Source: Pyrenophora tritici-repentis
Taxonomy: Eukaryota > Ascomycota > Dothideomycetes > Pleosporales > Pleosporaceae
Length of the DNA stretch: 64,000 nucleotides
Reading direction: 5' to 3'
NCBI RefSeq assembly: GCF_003171515.1
Contig: NC_089390.1
Span: forward strand, 744,001-808,000
The position numbers were made by a program, and so were the translations under genes. The notes below the pieces were generated by a model, which worked only from the letters and a program-made list of their open reading frames with translations, made no database searches and was not told where the DNA came from. This document shows, piece after piece, positions 40,963 through 52,371 of the stretch; position 1 is the first letter of the stretch; the number at the start of each line of letters is the position of its first letter.

Positions 40963-41688
40963 ATTTTGTAAATTATTATTTGATAAAAGTAGGTAACTAA
41001 CTATTTAGGGAAATAGCTTGATTTTGAGAAAAGACATTCAACTCTGTAATTGCTTTGCCACTAGTGAAACGTTATCGTCGTGATGACGGGTGCAAACCAT
41101 TGTGCCAATCATGTGCGGACGAACAAGAGACGCCGTGATATGCATGGAAAACGGAACTGGGTCAAGCAAGAGCTCCACAACATGCACGGCTCCTCCCCGG
41201 CTGACGCGCATTTGGTGTACAGTAGTAGGAAGTAGTCTGGAACTCCGAGGCTCACATGAAAGCCGTACGGAGCACTACTTAACTGAGCCACCCGCAGTGC
41301 AGTAGTGTGGGCAGCAGGTCGGAGCCGGACCAGGGCGCGTTTGACAATGTCGCGATGATTGAATTGCCCCAAGGCACCCACGGTTCACGTCGCTGATTCT
41401 GCCTCTTATCCACTCGGGGCGGCGATCTGGGGGAGTCCGGTGTACAAGTTGCACTAAGCACTGACCCCACTCCAGGGCTTAGGCAGCGACCATTACACCA
41501 GCTACTCGCCCGTCTCACCTGCTCCACCGTGCTCCGCTTCACTCTCCATCACCGCCCACCTCTCCTCGACAGCAACCACTTGACAGTAGCTGTATTACCC
41601 CCTTCTTCATCTTAGGAGCGGCGGTAAAGTACGGTCGCGCTGTCTCCTACACCCTCACCCTTCACCCTCACACCCAGCCTCGCCCAGC
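40963..41688. other. Intergenic upstream of NBR1-like gene
   Basis: AT-rich near the LTR, then C-rich leader (41560-41688). The ORFs here are not supported. Confidence 0.45.
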
Positions 41689-44683
41689 ATGGCGGCGACT
41701 AACAATGTCCCCGTGACGCTGGAAACACCCATTGTCGTCAAGGTCCTGTTTCGCGGCCAGTACAAGAAGTTCAAGCTGCCGTTGAAGGACCTGGGAGCTC
41801 ACGTTCTCCCCGAAAAGGTCCGTAACGCCCCCAGAGCTTCATGACGCACATGTCGATAGGACTGTGCCTCTTGAGCTCAATGAAACGCGCACTATAGACT
41901 GCAATACTGACTCGACTGGTGATGCGCAGCTTCGCAGCATCCTTCAGCTCCAGCCTGAAGACAATGTTGTCTTTGAGCGCTACTCCGACTCGGCTGCTGC
42001 CTACGTCACCCTGGACGCGGACAAGCCTCAAGTCTACAAGACGCTCTTCCGCGCCGCAAAGGCGAAGCTGAAGCTGCGCCTTAGGGCTACCATTCCCGGT
42101 GAAGAGCCCCCGGCTCCACCTCCAGCTGCCATTCCACCCCATCTGGTTCCCGGCTACGTGCCCTCGATGCACCGGATGAGCACCGACACTCTGATCCCCC
42201 AGGCCAATGCCACCGTCTCTCCCGTCATTGCCCGCTCACCCGATGCGAAGCCGAGTCCACCCCTTAGCCCAGTTTCGCCACCAAAGGCCACAGAGGCCAA
42301 GGCTGAAGAAGAGGCTCCTATACCACAGGCCTTCACCGCGCGTCAGAGTAAGCTTCCACGCGCACATGACATGGCATGCGACACGTCACTAACACGCAGG
42401 ATAGGCTTCTTCCGCGGTCTCGCTACCGCCAACCATCACTCGGGCCTCGCTTTCCGTCCCAAGCCGAGCAACGCGTGCACTTCGTGGGTCGTGTACTGCA
42501 ACAACTGCAATGAGCCCATGGAAGACGAGCACTTCCACTGCAGTGTATGTGACGGAGGCGACTACGATCTTTGCCCGGCCTGTGTAGACAACGGCATTCA
42601 CTGCCCCGGAAACAGCCACTGGATGGTCAAGCGCTTCGTCAAGAACGGCACCGTTGTCAACAGTACCACTCAGCGCATTGCACCAAAGGTCAAGGCCGAG
42701 GAGGAGCAGGAAGTCCCCGGTGCCTTTACCGACGAGAAGCAATCCGTCACATTGGAGGAGGAGCCCACTCGCACCTGCAACTGCTGCGTCAAGGTTCTCC
42801 CCGAGAAGGACTTCGTTACCTGCGTCTCCTGCGAGGACTACGATCTTTGCCTCGAGTGCCATGTCAACAACAAGCACGGACACCACCCTGCTCACACCTT
42901 CAAGGCAGCCACACCCGAGACTGTACTTCCCACGCTGGCCGAGTTCCTCTGCAACTCCGGCAGGAATGTTCGCCACTCGGCCATCTGCGACGGCTGCGAC
43001 AAATTCATCTATGGTGTCCGCCACAAGTGCTTGAACTGCCCAGATTGGGACTACTGCTCCGACTGTGTCAAGAATGCCAAGTTCATCCATCCACGCCACC
43101 GCTTCGTGCCCATCTACGAGCCTCTTGCTGAGCCCTTGGCCAGTGCCAACCGCCACTACGGCATCTACTGCGACGGACCTCTCTGCAAAGAAAAGGAGAA
43201 CGTCTCATACATCGAGGGCGTCCGCTACAAGTGCGCCGTCTGCCACGACACAGATTTCTGCCAGAACTGCGAGGCTCATCCTAGCAACAAGCACAACCAC
43301 ACCCATCCCCTCATCAAGTTCCAGACATCTGTGCGCAGCGTCAGCGTGACAACTGTCAACGATGACAAGCAAGGCAGGTGCATGGCCAGGCTTGGTGACC
43401 GCCAGGTTGACAGGCGATCCACGGCCACCGAGACTACTCCCGTCGCACCTTCTACCAATGCTGCGACTCAGGTGCAGACCATCGTCGACATGAAGCCCTC
43501 AGAGGTGCCCCAGGTCAAGAAGGAGAAGATCACTATCAGCGATCTCCTCGTTGAGTCTGTGGAGCCTGTGCAGGAGGTCGTAACTGCTAAGCCGAGTGAG
43601 GCCGTCAAGACCGAGGCCATTGCGGTTCCCAAGTCCGCGGTCTCTCTTGAGGGCCTTGACGCGCACTTTATCCGAGACACCATTGTGGATGGCTCTAAGA
43701 TTTGCATGGGCGCACAGTTTGTCCAAACCTGGACACTGCGCAACCCAGGCCCGAATGCCTGGCCAAAGGGATGCAGTGTCCGACATGTTGGTGGCGATAA
43801 CATGCTCAACATTGACAACACCCGCCCTCTGAGCAAGACTGATCTTGCTGAAGCTAGCGAGAGCAACATCCTGACTCATGCCGTTGAGGCCGGAGAGGAG
43901 TTCCAGTTCCGCGTGATGATGAAGGCCCCCCAGCGCGAGGGCACCGCCATCTCATACTGGCGCTTGAAGACCCCTGCTGGTCTACCTTTTGGACATCGCC
44001 TGTGGTGCGACATTGCCGTTGTAGCTCCCCGGTCTCCCCCCGTTGCCACCCCTGCCTCGGGCTCGGCCACAACCTACGAGGTAGCGCCCAAGTCAAACCC
44101 TCTCTACGAGCGTCTTCTCCAAGCCAGGGCTGAGCGAATGAAGCACGTCCAGCACACTCAGCAGCAACAGCTGGAACATCTCAACCAGTTGCAGTTGAAG
44201 CACAACCAACTCACCCAGCAGCGCGACCAGGAAAAGATGGAGCGCATCCAGCGTATCCGTAAGGCTGCTGTTGAGCGCGTACTCGAGAACCGCCGCAAGG
44301 AACACGAGGCTGCTCTTGCTACGATCAAGCAGGAGCCCGTACCCTCACCCAAGGCCGAGGTTGCTCCCGAAGAGCCAGCGGCCGAGCTACCGGTTGAGAT
44401 TGAGGAGAAGCCAGCGCAGCCAGCAGCTGAGCCCGTGGCTTCTGGCATGATCTTCCCCCAGCTTGATAAGGAGTCTCCTGAGTCTAGTACATACGAGGCC
44501 CCATCTACCGTTCAGCCCATGTCTCCCGAATCTCAGAAGAGTACAATTGCCCGTACAATCACCGTTGCCTCTGATGATGAGTTCTTCGAGGATGCCGAGA
44601 GTGTTGCTCTCCACTCTGACGACGGTTTCATGACCGACGAGGAGTACGACATTCTCGATGCCTCCGACGAGGAGATGCCGTGA
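41689..44683 (+). CDS. NBR1-like selective-autophagy receptor, 941 aa
   Basis: Exons 41689-41817, 41930-42347 and 42405-44683. The N-terminal 95 residues form a PB1 domain (VVKVLFRGQYKKFKL.. VVFERYSDSAAAYV). A Pro-rich linker follows, then four ZZ zinc fingers at about residues 210-480: CNNC..CSVC, CNCC..CVSC, CDGC..CLNC and the CDGPLC type. The FW (four-tryptophan) domain lies at about 603-722 (FVQTWTLRNPGPNAWPKGC.. ISYWRLKTP). A Gln-rich coiled coil (about 745-810) and an acidic tail end the protein. In the tail, EEYDIL near residue 927 fits an Atg8-binding LIR. This is the domain set of fungal NBR1 homologues, which carry cargo to autophagosomes and, in S. pombe, vacuolar hydrolases. Confidence 0.9.
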
Positions 44684-46543
44684 GCGGATCATGTAAGTTG
44701 TGCAGAATGTGTGGTTCAACAAGGAGCGTGCTTCAATTGGTCTTTCCTTTTTCTCTTCTTGGGGCGCTTAATGGCGTCTAGCGTTTGGGTCGATTGTATC
44801 GATATCACAACAAACACTCCTTGCACAGAGAAGGCGCTGGTGCGCGCTTCCAAACATCCCCGACGGGAATCCGTGAGTTAGGGCGTTTTACCTATATCCC
44901 CTGGTCCGGTCACAAATCTCCTAACTACTCGGCTCAATTTGAACCTTTCCTTGTGTCTTTCAGGTGTCTCCATGTATGTGTAATCAATCAATGGTAGTCT
45001 TCTCTTTAATTGTGCTTTCGTTCTTGCGTGAAACTATGACATGACTTACGGCTACTCGTTAATGATACTCGCAAGGTAAGTTATTGCAGCTGTTGCAACC
45101 TCTCAATGACAATGACACGGTTCACAGTCATGAAAGAATCCCACGCTCGCCATCAGTCAAGTGTGACATACCAGGATATCCTTTCGTAAAAGACGTTGCA
45201 CTGTATGAAATCTTACAAATGCAACTGAAGCTCCTAGTCCTACATATGTCAACTGACGCCACCGGGTCTTTAGTTTATGGCAAGAACCACATTGGCCTAG
45301 CAGCTACGTGTACGTGTGAGGAGGATTGAGTAAATGAAATGATGGTATTGGGGAGATACGAGGCATCTAGTAGGTGTAGCCAATGCTCGAAGATACATGT
45401 GAAAGTCCGCTTCCTGCTTTGCAATTAGAACGTTAAAAATCAGTCGTACTTTAAGGGTGCTTATTCATTACTATCTACTTGCTGCTAATTCTGCCGAGTA
45501 GTCCCCGATCGAGCATTCTATGTAGCTGGATCTACCCGCCATTACCAAGATGCTGGTTGAAGCAAAGGCTCAAAAGGATGCTCCCATCAAGGGTTAGACG
45601 GAGAGAGAGATGAAAATATCAAAGAAGACGGATTGAGAAGGCCGGGATGCGCACTGTCTAATACTTGCTGCAATCATGACAAAGGATATCAGCACAATGA
45701 CTGTGGAGGCTGGGTGCCGATAGCCTTACACCCGACATAGACTTTAGTAGTCATCTTCATGTATTGAGAACCCATGTAATGAGAGAAATTGAACCATTTC
45801 CCCTCACAACGCTCCTTCAACCCCCTCAAGACGTCCTCCACTTCCCCCAAACCCGATCACGTCTCCTCGCCTCCTTGCCCCCTCAACCCCTCACTCTTTT
45901 CCGTCTCTCTTACCAACGTATCTTCGCGTCCCACCAAAAAGTAAAGATACCCTCCCACCTCTGTAGGTATTCTCTAACTCCCCACCCGCCAGCCCAACCC
46001 ACCCCCCCCATTAGGTAAGAATGACAAAGCTTGGTAGAACTCTCGTCAAAATCATGTAAGGTTCTTCAGTTTGGTACGCCAATGGTACGTCTGGACATCT
46101 TCAAGTTTACACCTTTTTGCAGCAACATCAATTTCACGAACCTATCCATGTAGTGTATGCGTTATTTTCGAAACGATATTAGTACCCCACCTTCTCAAGG
46201 CGTAGATTGTGTTGTCTAGAGACGAACGTGATACAAAACCCAGCCAAGAGAAAAGCAATTGGATATTACAAGATATATAAATAATTCTTCCCCTTCCTCT
46301 CTTGAAGATGTTTGCAAAGCGTACGTCTTTCGCCATTGAAAAGAAGAAAGAAAAAAAAAGACGCAGACGTAAAACCGGGTAAACACCTAACCATCTCCAC
46401 GAGTTCTATATCTTACTTGCCCAAAACTGGAATCCCACTCAAAACACCAAGTGACGCCATAGCAACGCCTAATATTCCAAACCAAAACCCAATCCTACAA
46501 CAAGCGTAGATGATACAACGGCAACACGTACAGAAAATCTACC
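44684..46543. other. 1.9-kb gene-free region
   Basis: Convergent 3' regions of the NBR1-like and LMBR1 genes with a long spacer. ORFs of 60-90 codons at 44785, 45084 and 45764 show no family features. Nothing supported. Confidence 0.45.
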
Positions 46544-48640
46544 CTACAACCTCAACCTCCCTTCCTCACTCCTCCCCCCAAACAAGCTCAAAAACCCACT
46601 CCCGCGATCTCCCTCTCCACGCTCAATCCCCCTCCTCGGCCCTTGCTCCGCTTCATCTTCATCGCCACCCAGCCATTTTGGTCTTGAAAAAGAAAGCTCA
46701 TTTGTCTCGAACGTGTTCTTCACTCTTGAGGCGAAATTTTCGAAGAAATTGCCCTCTTCGGCTGCGTCATCGTCGATGAGTTGGCGTCTGCGTTCTGGAC
46801 GCGTTGCCAGTGGGCGGGTGGACGAGGCGGTGCTTGGTCCATCATGGGCGATTGTGGGATGATGGGATGATGACGGGTTTGGTGTATCGGTGTATCGTTC
46901 GGTTGGTGGCGAGGAAGTGCGTTGGGAAAGGCCAAGGACGTTGCCGCTTGCGCCCTGGATCTCGCGTTCGATCAAGGCGCGGCCTTCGCGCCAAGACCCA
47001 ATGCCTGCGGATGCGCCACCAGCTTCATCCTGCTCGTCGTCGAGCAAGTCGCCGAAGCCACAGATGTTTCTGACTTTGCCGTAGAGTCCAAAGGCGGTCG
47101 CGAAAACGGGTACGAGAATGAAAATAGGAAAGAAGGCGCTGAAGCCTTCGCCGAGTGGTGTTAGGACAATCAAACGACCGAGGAACTTGTAAAACATGGT
47201 ACCCTTCCAGATATTCTTGTCCGTCATGGTCAGGAAATTGTAGCTCAGGGGAACCGTCAGCTTGGCGACCTGCAGACCGTACCACGTTGCGCTTTCTTGG
47301 TATGTGTTACGTCGTACGAGTGCTCGGTTGCCCCAAATTTTGACTTCGGTGAGACTGTAGAATGCGCAAATACACATGTAGCAGAGCCAGGCGGCGGCAA
47401 TGATTTGACTGTTGAAGCCAACTGATGACCGGCCACTGTCGTGGCGGTGGACGACTGTCCAGCCGATAATGGAAAGTTTGGGCCCGCCGAGATCTTGGGC
47501 TTCGCGGACGCATTCTGACCAAACGATGGAGATGGAGGCGAATATACACATCACCCATGAAGCGTATGTGAGTGCAGGGATGACGTGAACGTGCAAGTGG
47601 TACCGCAGCATGGGTGTGAGGATGGTAATGCGGTCCAAGGGGCCTCGTGCGGTCGATAGAGCGGCACCCTTGAACTCAAGATGTTTACTGGCTTTTGAGT
47701 CCAGGATGGCCTGTGTCCGAACTGCCTTGTGGACGATGCGGTCCCATTCATTTTCAAAACGACACTTTGCATGCCGTGCCCTCTTTAGCTTCCTCGTCAA
47801 ATCGGCGAGATATCTTTCTGTGACGACAGGAGGGATGGTCGCTGTACCCATCCGACCAACAACACCGGCTCTGCTCTCCGGTAGGTTTCCCTTCTCAGCC
47901 AGCTCCTCAATCCACTCTTCAAACTCCTTTGTAGTGGCATTCTTGCGCTGCTTGAGCTGTAGGACTTGGTATTCATATTGGTCCAGCTTCTCCAGCGCCT
48001 CAGTCAACTTGTCGTGGACCTTGGGCGCCTGGCTTTGTATTCTCTTCAACCGTTCGCTTACACTTGCGTACCGGAATAGGCTTCTCGGGAATGCGACGAG
48101 TCCATGGCCCATGAGGTAGATGCCCAGTATAAGACCCCAGGTATAGGCGAGGGCCATGACCAAGCTCTTGAATGTGTCTGTCTCGAAACCGTTCCACCAG
48201 ATGAGGTATATGGAGCCGACAATGCTGCATGACAGGACAATGAGCCAGTACCGCCCGTTACTCCTGAGCGCATACTGCAGCCGCGCCTTTGGTTCTCTAT
48301 AGCCACTGTCGCAGTATTCGCCCAGCATGGGTAGAATAGCCCAGGTCAAGGCAAAGGTGAGCCAGTAGATGATGCGCCATGCCTTGTACACGACCGTGTC
48401 AGTCAGCCATATCCCCCTTGCGCCATCAGTAGTATCTAGTCCGGCGCTGCTCGCGAGATCGATGGGCAAGAGTACAACGATGCTGGCCGGTAGCGCTATT
48501 GCCAGGAAGACGGGTACGACGACGTAAGCGGGTGTGGTGCGGAGGGGGAGGTAGTAGCGCAGGAGGAGCAGGACAAGACCGCTTATGGAGACGAGTGAGA
48601 GGACGAAGAAGGCGATTGAGCCGGCCGCTGAGGACGTCAT
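46544..48640 (-). CDS. LMBR1-domain membrane protein (LMBRD2-like), 698 aa
   Basis: The start is MTSSAAGSIAFFVLSLV at 48640; the longer frame adds 19 residues of leader type. There are nine or so hydrophobic segments: four or five near the N-terminus, then a cytosolic coiled coil at about 205-330 (KLTEALEKLDQYEYQVLQLK), then four more (AAAWLCYMCICAFYSL, PLSYNFLTM, FFPIFILVPVFATAFGLYG). This is the LMBR1/LMBD architecture, with the conserved TYQESATWYGLQVAKLTVPL region before the last helices. The C-terminal 140 residues are polar. LMBR1 proteins are poorly understood eukaryotic membrane proteins, some lysosomal. The single uninterrupted exon is unusual for this window. Confidence 0.85.
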   Translation of the reverse strand: MTSSAAGSIAFFVLSLVSISGLVLLLLRYYLPLRTTPAYVVVPVFLAIALPASIVVLLPIDLASSAGLDTTDGARGIWLTDTVVYKAWRIIYWLTFALTWAILPMLGEYCDSGYREPKARLQYALRSNGRYWLIVLSCSIVGSIYLIWWNGFETDTFKSLVMALAYTWGLILGIYLMGHGLVAFPRSLFRYASVSERLKRIQSQAPKVHDKLTEALEKLDQYEYQVLQLKQRKNATTKEFEEWIEELAEKGNLPESRAGVVGRMGTATIPPVVTERYLADLTRKLKRARHAKCRFENEWDRIVHKAVRTQAILDSKASKHLEFKGAALSTARGPLDRITILTPMLRYHLHVHVIPALTYASWVMCIFASISIVWSECVREAQDLGGPKLSIIGWTVVHRHDSGRSSVGFNSQIIAAAWLCYMCICAFYSLTEVKIWGNRALVRRNTYQESATWYGLQVAKLTVPLSYNFLTMTDKNIWKGTMFYKFLGRLIVLTPLGEGFSAFFPIFILVPVFATAFGLYGKVRNICGFGDLLDDEQDEAGGASAGIGSWREGRALIEREIQGASGNVLGLSQRTSSPPTERYTDTPNPSSSHHPTIAHDGPSTASSTRPLATRPERRRQLIDDDAAEEGNFFENFASRVKNTFETNELSFSRPKWLGGDEDEAEQGPRRGIERGEGDRGSGFLSLFGGRSEEGRLRL

Positions 48641-49373
48641 CGTGTGAAGTGCGTGGTGGGCATAAGAAGAGCGACTACGTGTGGACTGGTGGTGCAACGT
48701 GTATCGTATACGGACAAACTGGAGCCTGAACGAGCCAGATTATTCTGACAGACGTCGGCGTGAGGCGGAGGGTCGGAACGCGACGTCTCGGAACGCGGGA
48801 GTCGCGCGATCAATTACGTCCCAGGTTCCTCCCTACCGTCTTGATAAATGCAGTCTTTGTAACGACTAGCAATTGCAATGTTGGGTATCGATAAGCCCAG
48901 AGCCTCTCTCTCCAGGCACAAAATTTACCGGCGTCGAGCCAACGAAGGCGTAACATGTGTTACGAGCCTAAGCCCTATATTCGTCCGCCGTCTCTCCAGG
49001 CCAACACGCGTCATTCCGACTCTGGGCGGCGGCGGCCCTTGGTTGCATGTTCCGTGCTTTGGTAATCACCCCGACGCCGATCCAGCCCAAGAGGCTTAGC
49101 GCCATCTGCCACCTTCGATTGCATCATTTCCCGTCGAGGCTGTTGCTGCCACTGCGGGGCCCTTCTCACTAATCACTCTGCTACCATACAAACTCTCGGC
49201 ATATCCCACCTCACAGACACTGCCTCCTGCAAGCTCACCCGCCACCACAAACATTCAAGTATGCCAACATGACTACTCAAGTCGCACGAACCCCATACTA
49301 ACACCCACCCAGACCAACCGCCAAAATTCAATTCCTTCGCAGCTTCTTCACGCGCGCACCCTCGCCCGCCACC
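48641..49373. promoter_or_regulatory. Divergent upstream region LMBR1 / glutaredoxin
   Basis: Promoters of two divergent genes. The glutaredoxin ATG has a strong CCACC context. No gene within. Confidence 0.45.
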
Positions 49374-49734
49374 ATGTCCGCGGCTAAGACCAAGGTCCAG
49401 TCCATCATCGACGAGAATGCCGTCGCCGTCTTCTCCAAATCATACTGCCCCTACTGCCGCCAGACCAAGCAGCTGCTCACCGACAAGGGCGCAAAGTTCT
49501 ACGCCATCGAGCTTGACCAAGTCGGTATGTACATGCCTCACAGAATATAAAGACGGTAGCTGACATGTCTTGAAAGATGATGGCTCAGCCATGCAGGCTG
49601 CCCTCGGTGATCTGACCGGTCAGACCTCCGTCCCCAACATCTTCATCGCTCAGAAGCACATTGGTGGAAACAGCGACCTGCAGGCCAAGAAGGGCGAGCT
49701 CCCCAATCTTCTCAAAGAAGCCGGTGCTGTATAA
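49374..49734 (+). CDS. GRX1: Dithiol glutaredoxin, 102 aa
   Basis: Exons 49374-49524 and 49577-49734, with a 52-bp intron (GTATGT..AAAG). The active site is Cys25-Pro-Tyr-Cys28 (SKSYCPYC). Glutathione-binding parts follow: TSVPNIFIAQ with the cis-Pro, and the GG dipeptide in HIGGNSDL. The size is that of cytosolic dithiol glutaredoxins such as yeast Grx1/Grx2. It reduces disulfides and protein-glutathione adducts using glutathione. The start is chosen at the first ATG in good context. An upstream mitochondrial leader in another exon cannot be excluded. Confidence 0.93.
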
Positions 49735-50059
49735 ATGCAGACAACGTCTAGAACAAAGCTGTAGCACATAGTAATAAGATGATCTGTCCATGCACCATCA
49801 CCGCACACTTGCATCCATCACACAGTCACGCCATAGTAATGCATTGATAAGCTGCCCTTGATTATCTAACAGGGGTAAACTTGATGGATCATGCTCTCAG
49901 TGAGCCCAACTACTGGCCTCCCAAGCTTTTGAATCTGTCCTTCAAACTGAGCCTGGTGCCCTTCGGCCAACGTTGCGCCGCCTTCACCGGGCTGAATTCT
50001 CCCATCTACCAATGTCATTATCCATGCGTGCCATTCATCTTATCGTGCACTACCACCGT
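49735..50059. other. Convergent 3' region GRX1 / TPD3
   Basis: 3' ends of two convergent genes. Nothing else seen. Confidence 0.5.
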
Positions 50060-52148
50060 CTAGGTCTGCATTGCGTCCGTGAAGTTTTGCGCCGCCGTTG
50101 TTGCAAAGTATCGTACGTCGACGTCGTCGTCCTGTTGAAGCTTCTCCAGGTTGGGAAGAATGCTCTTCGTGATGACGTCCGTTGCCTTTTGGCAGCCCTG
50201 GCCCGGTGTGCCTGCCTTTTCCAGTGCAATGACGGTACCCTGTTCCGGCAGCTGCTTGAGTGTGTTGATGAGCTGGCCATATGACTTTGCCACGTTGAAT
50301 CGGATGTTGGGAATGTCGTCGTTGACCAGCTTGTCCATCATGGGGATGATGGATTGCTCAATCACGTCCAGGCTGAGCGCGGGTGCGAGTGTCGAGACGG
50401 CGAAGCATGTCGTCATCCGGTAGAGGTAGTTCGGGTGCTGGCCCATGGCCATCACCTTGGGAACGATGGCGTCGTTAGCCCATTCAACCCCAAACACTTC
50501 AGTCAACTTCTTCAGGTTCTGTGTTGACGCCTCACGGATCGAGAAGACGGTGTCGCCGAGCCAGCTCATACACAGCGAGCTGAGCTTTTCGTCGAAGAAT
50601 TGCACACCAAGTTGCGACGCGAGGAGGGGGACGTATTCGATAATGGCGAGACGCACACGCCATTGCTTGTCTTCGGCGAGCTGGACGATGGCGGGGAGGA
50701 GGGATTGTGAGAGGAGCTCGATGCCGATGACGTTGTTGACCGATTCGAGCTTGGAGATGATGTTGAGGCGGACGTCGGGGAATTCATCCTTGAGCATCTG
50801 CAGGAACATGGGTAGAAGATGTGAAATGGTTCTAGGACATGTTAGTCAGTACGCACGTGCCACGCATAGAGGGTAACCTACTCTTCCTTTCCGAGGATTG
50901 GAGCCAGTCCACTGATCTGGGTGCCAAGCGCGGCGCGGACATGCTGCGACTGGTCTGAGACCAACTCTTCTATGCTAGGCATGACGTCGTGCAAGAGCGT
51001 CTCGCGCTCGAGTAGGGCACAGAAGCCTGCGCTTGTTAGCGCTATTGTACCATACTGCGACATGAGACCTACCTGGAATCTGCCCTGCGATCGCACTGCG
51101 GACCTCGGCCTCTGTGTCCTTGAGAAGCTTGACAAAGGCCGGGACAAGGTCTCGGTTGACCACCTCATCGTCGACTGCTTTTGCAATCTGCTGGCGTTAG
51201 CGCACGCCTTATCCAGCCGTGTCCTGAAACGCACCTTCTCAAATCGGTCGGCGACCATGTATCGCACCCTCCAGCTCTTGTCCTCGAACAGACTTCGCAG
51301 TGCAGTCAGAAGAACCCCATGGCTCGACTGCTGCTCCTTGGGTACGGCTTCGGCGATGGCGATGAGAATGTCGACAGTCAGGAGTCGTACACTATCCTGG
51401 TCGTCTGAAGCGAGGTGCTGGAAAAGAGGAATCATCTCATCGATGACAATCGACGGCGGCATGGCCTTGATAAACTTGGCCAGATTGTTCGCAGCCTGTC
51501 TCCGCACCATGGGGGTGTCATCGTGCACCAGCTGGCCGTAGTGTTGCCTGAGGGCTTCTTGTGAGGGGGGTGTAGCGCGGCTGTACGGCGTCTGGTAGAG
51601 GCCTGTCGCGGAAATCTTCGACGTGAACCAGTCGGCTTTTGATAGGCGGAGAACAAGGGGAATGAAGTTTTCCTCAATCTGCTGCTGCGACAGCTCCTCG
51701 CAGATCTTGTTGAGTGATTCGACAGCCTGCCCCTGTTAGAGACAGCCACAGACGTAGTCATGGTAAAGCGCACCTTTTCGCGCACAAGCGGCTCCTCTAT
51801 GGCAGCCAGGTTCTCAAGAGGCGAGAGGAGCACATGGGCGTGCTCGGGGCCTCCCACATACTCGACAAACTTGCCCAGCTCCTCGCTCAATGCCGTAAGA
51901 ACCTCGTCTTCGTCCTCGACAGACTCTATATATATTCATTAGCTTATCCAGATACAACGACAAAAACTAAACAGACTCTCACCATCCAGAAACGGGATGA
52001 GTTCCTCGCGTGTGCGCTCGGCGCCTAGCGCAAGAGCAATTGTGTTCAGTCGGTGAATTGCGTTGAGGCGGAGGATAACGTCGTCGTGCTTGAGCTCGTC
52101 AATCAGCACGGCGATGGGGTAAAGCTCGTCATTCTGATTCGCGTCCAT
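50060..52148 (-). CDS. TPD3: PP2A scaffold subunit A (PR65/Tpd3), 613 aa
   Basis: Six exons: 51983-52148, 51774-51925, 51235-51726, 51073-51187, 50882-51026 and 50060-50831. Introns are 46-57 bp. The start is [20 protein letters not shown]. The whole protein is a solenoid of about 15 HEAT repeats, with units such as [60 protein letters not shown] and [20 protein letters not shown]. It holds the PP2A catalytic subunit and exchangeable B subunits. Length matches the family (about 590-640), with no missing repeat. It shares a 223-bp divergent upstream region with the permease gene. Confidence 0.95.
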
Positions 52149-52371
52149 GTTGGTGTCTATGTGCTGTAAGTTATGGAGATTGCGCGGTGGAGAGCTCAGC
52201 GCGGGCGTCGTGTTGACGTACCTGGTGTTGGCGAGGAAGCGAAGAGGGGTGTCAGGGCAGGCACGACAGGAGGGCCGAGCTTTTCAGCCACACTGGTGCC
52301 ACAGCCACCACACCAGCGCACCCACTTCACCCCAGACGTCAGAATAGACTTCTTACTCTTCGCAACCAGGC
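52149..52371. promoter_or_regulatory. Bidirectional promoter TPD3 / amino-acid permease
   Basis: Only 223 bp lie between the two divergent start codons. No TATA box recognised. Confidence 0.5.

Noticed and set aside
42389..43156. 255-codon minus-strand ORF opposite the NBR1-like gene
   Set aside because: Antisense shadow of the ZZ-finger region; its Val/Ala-rich sequence has no domain.
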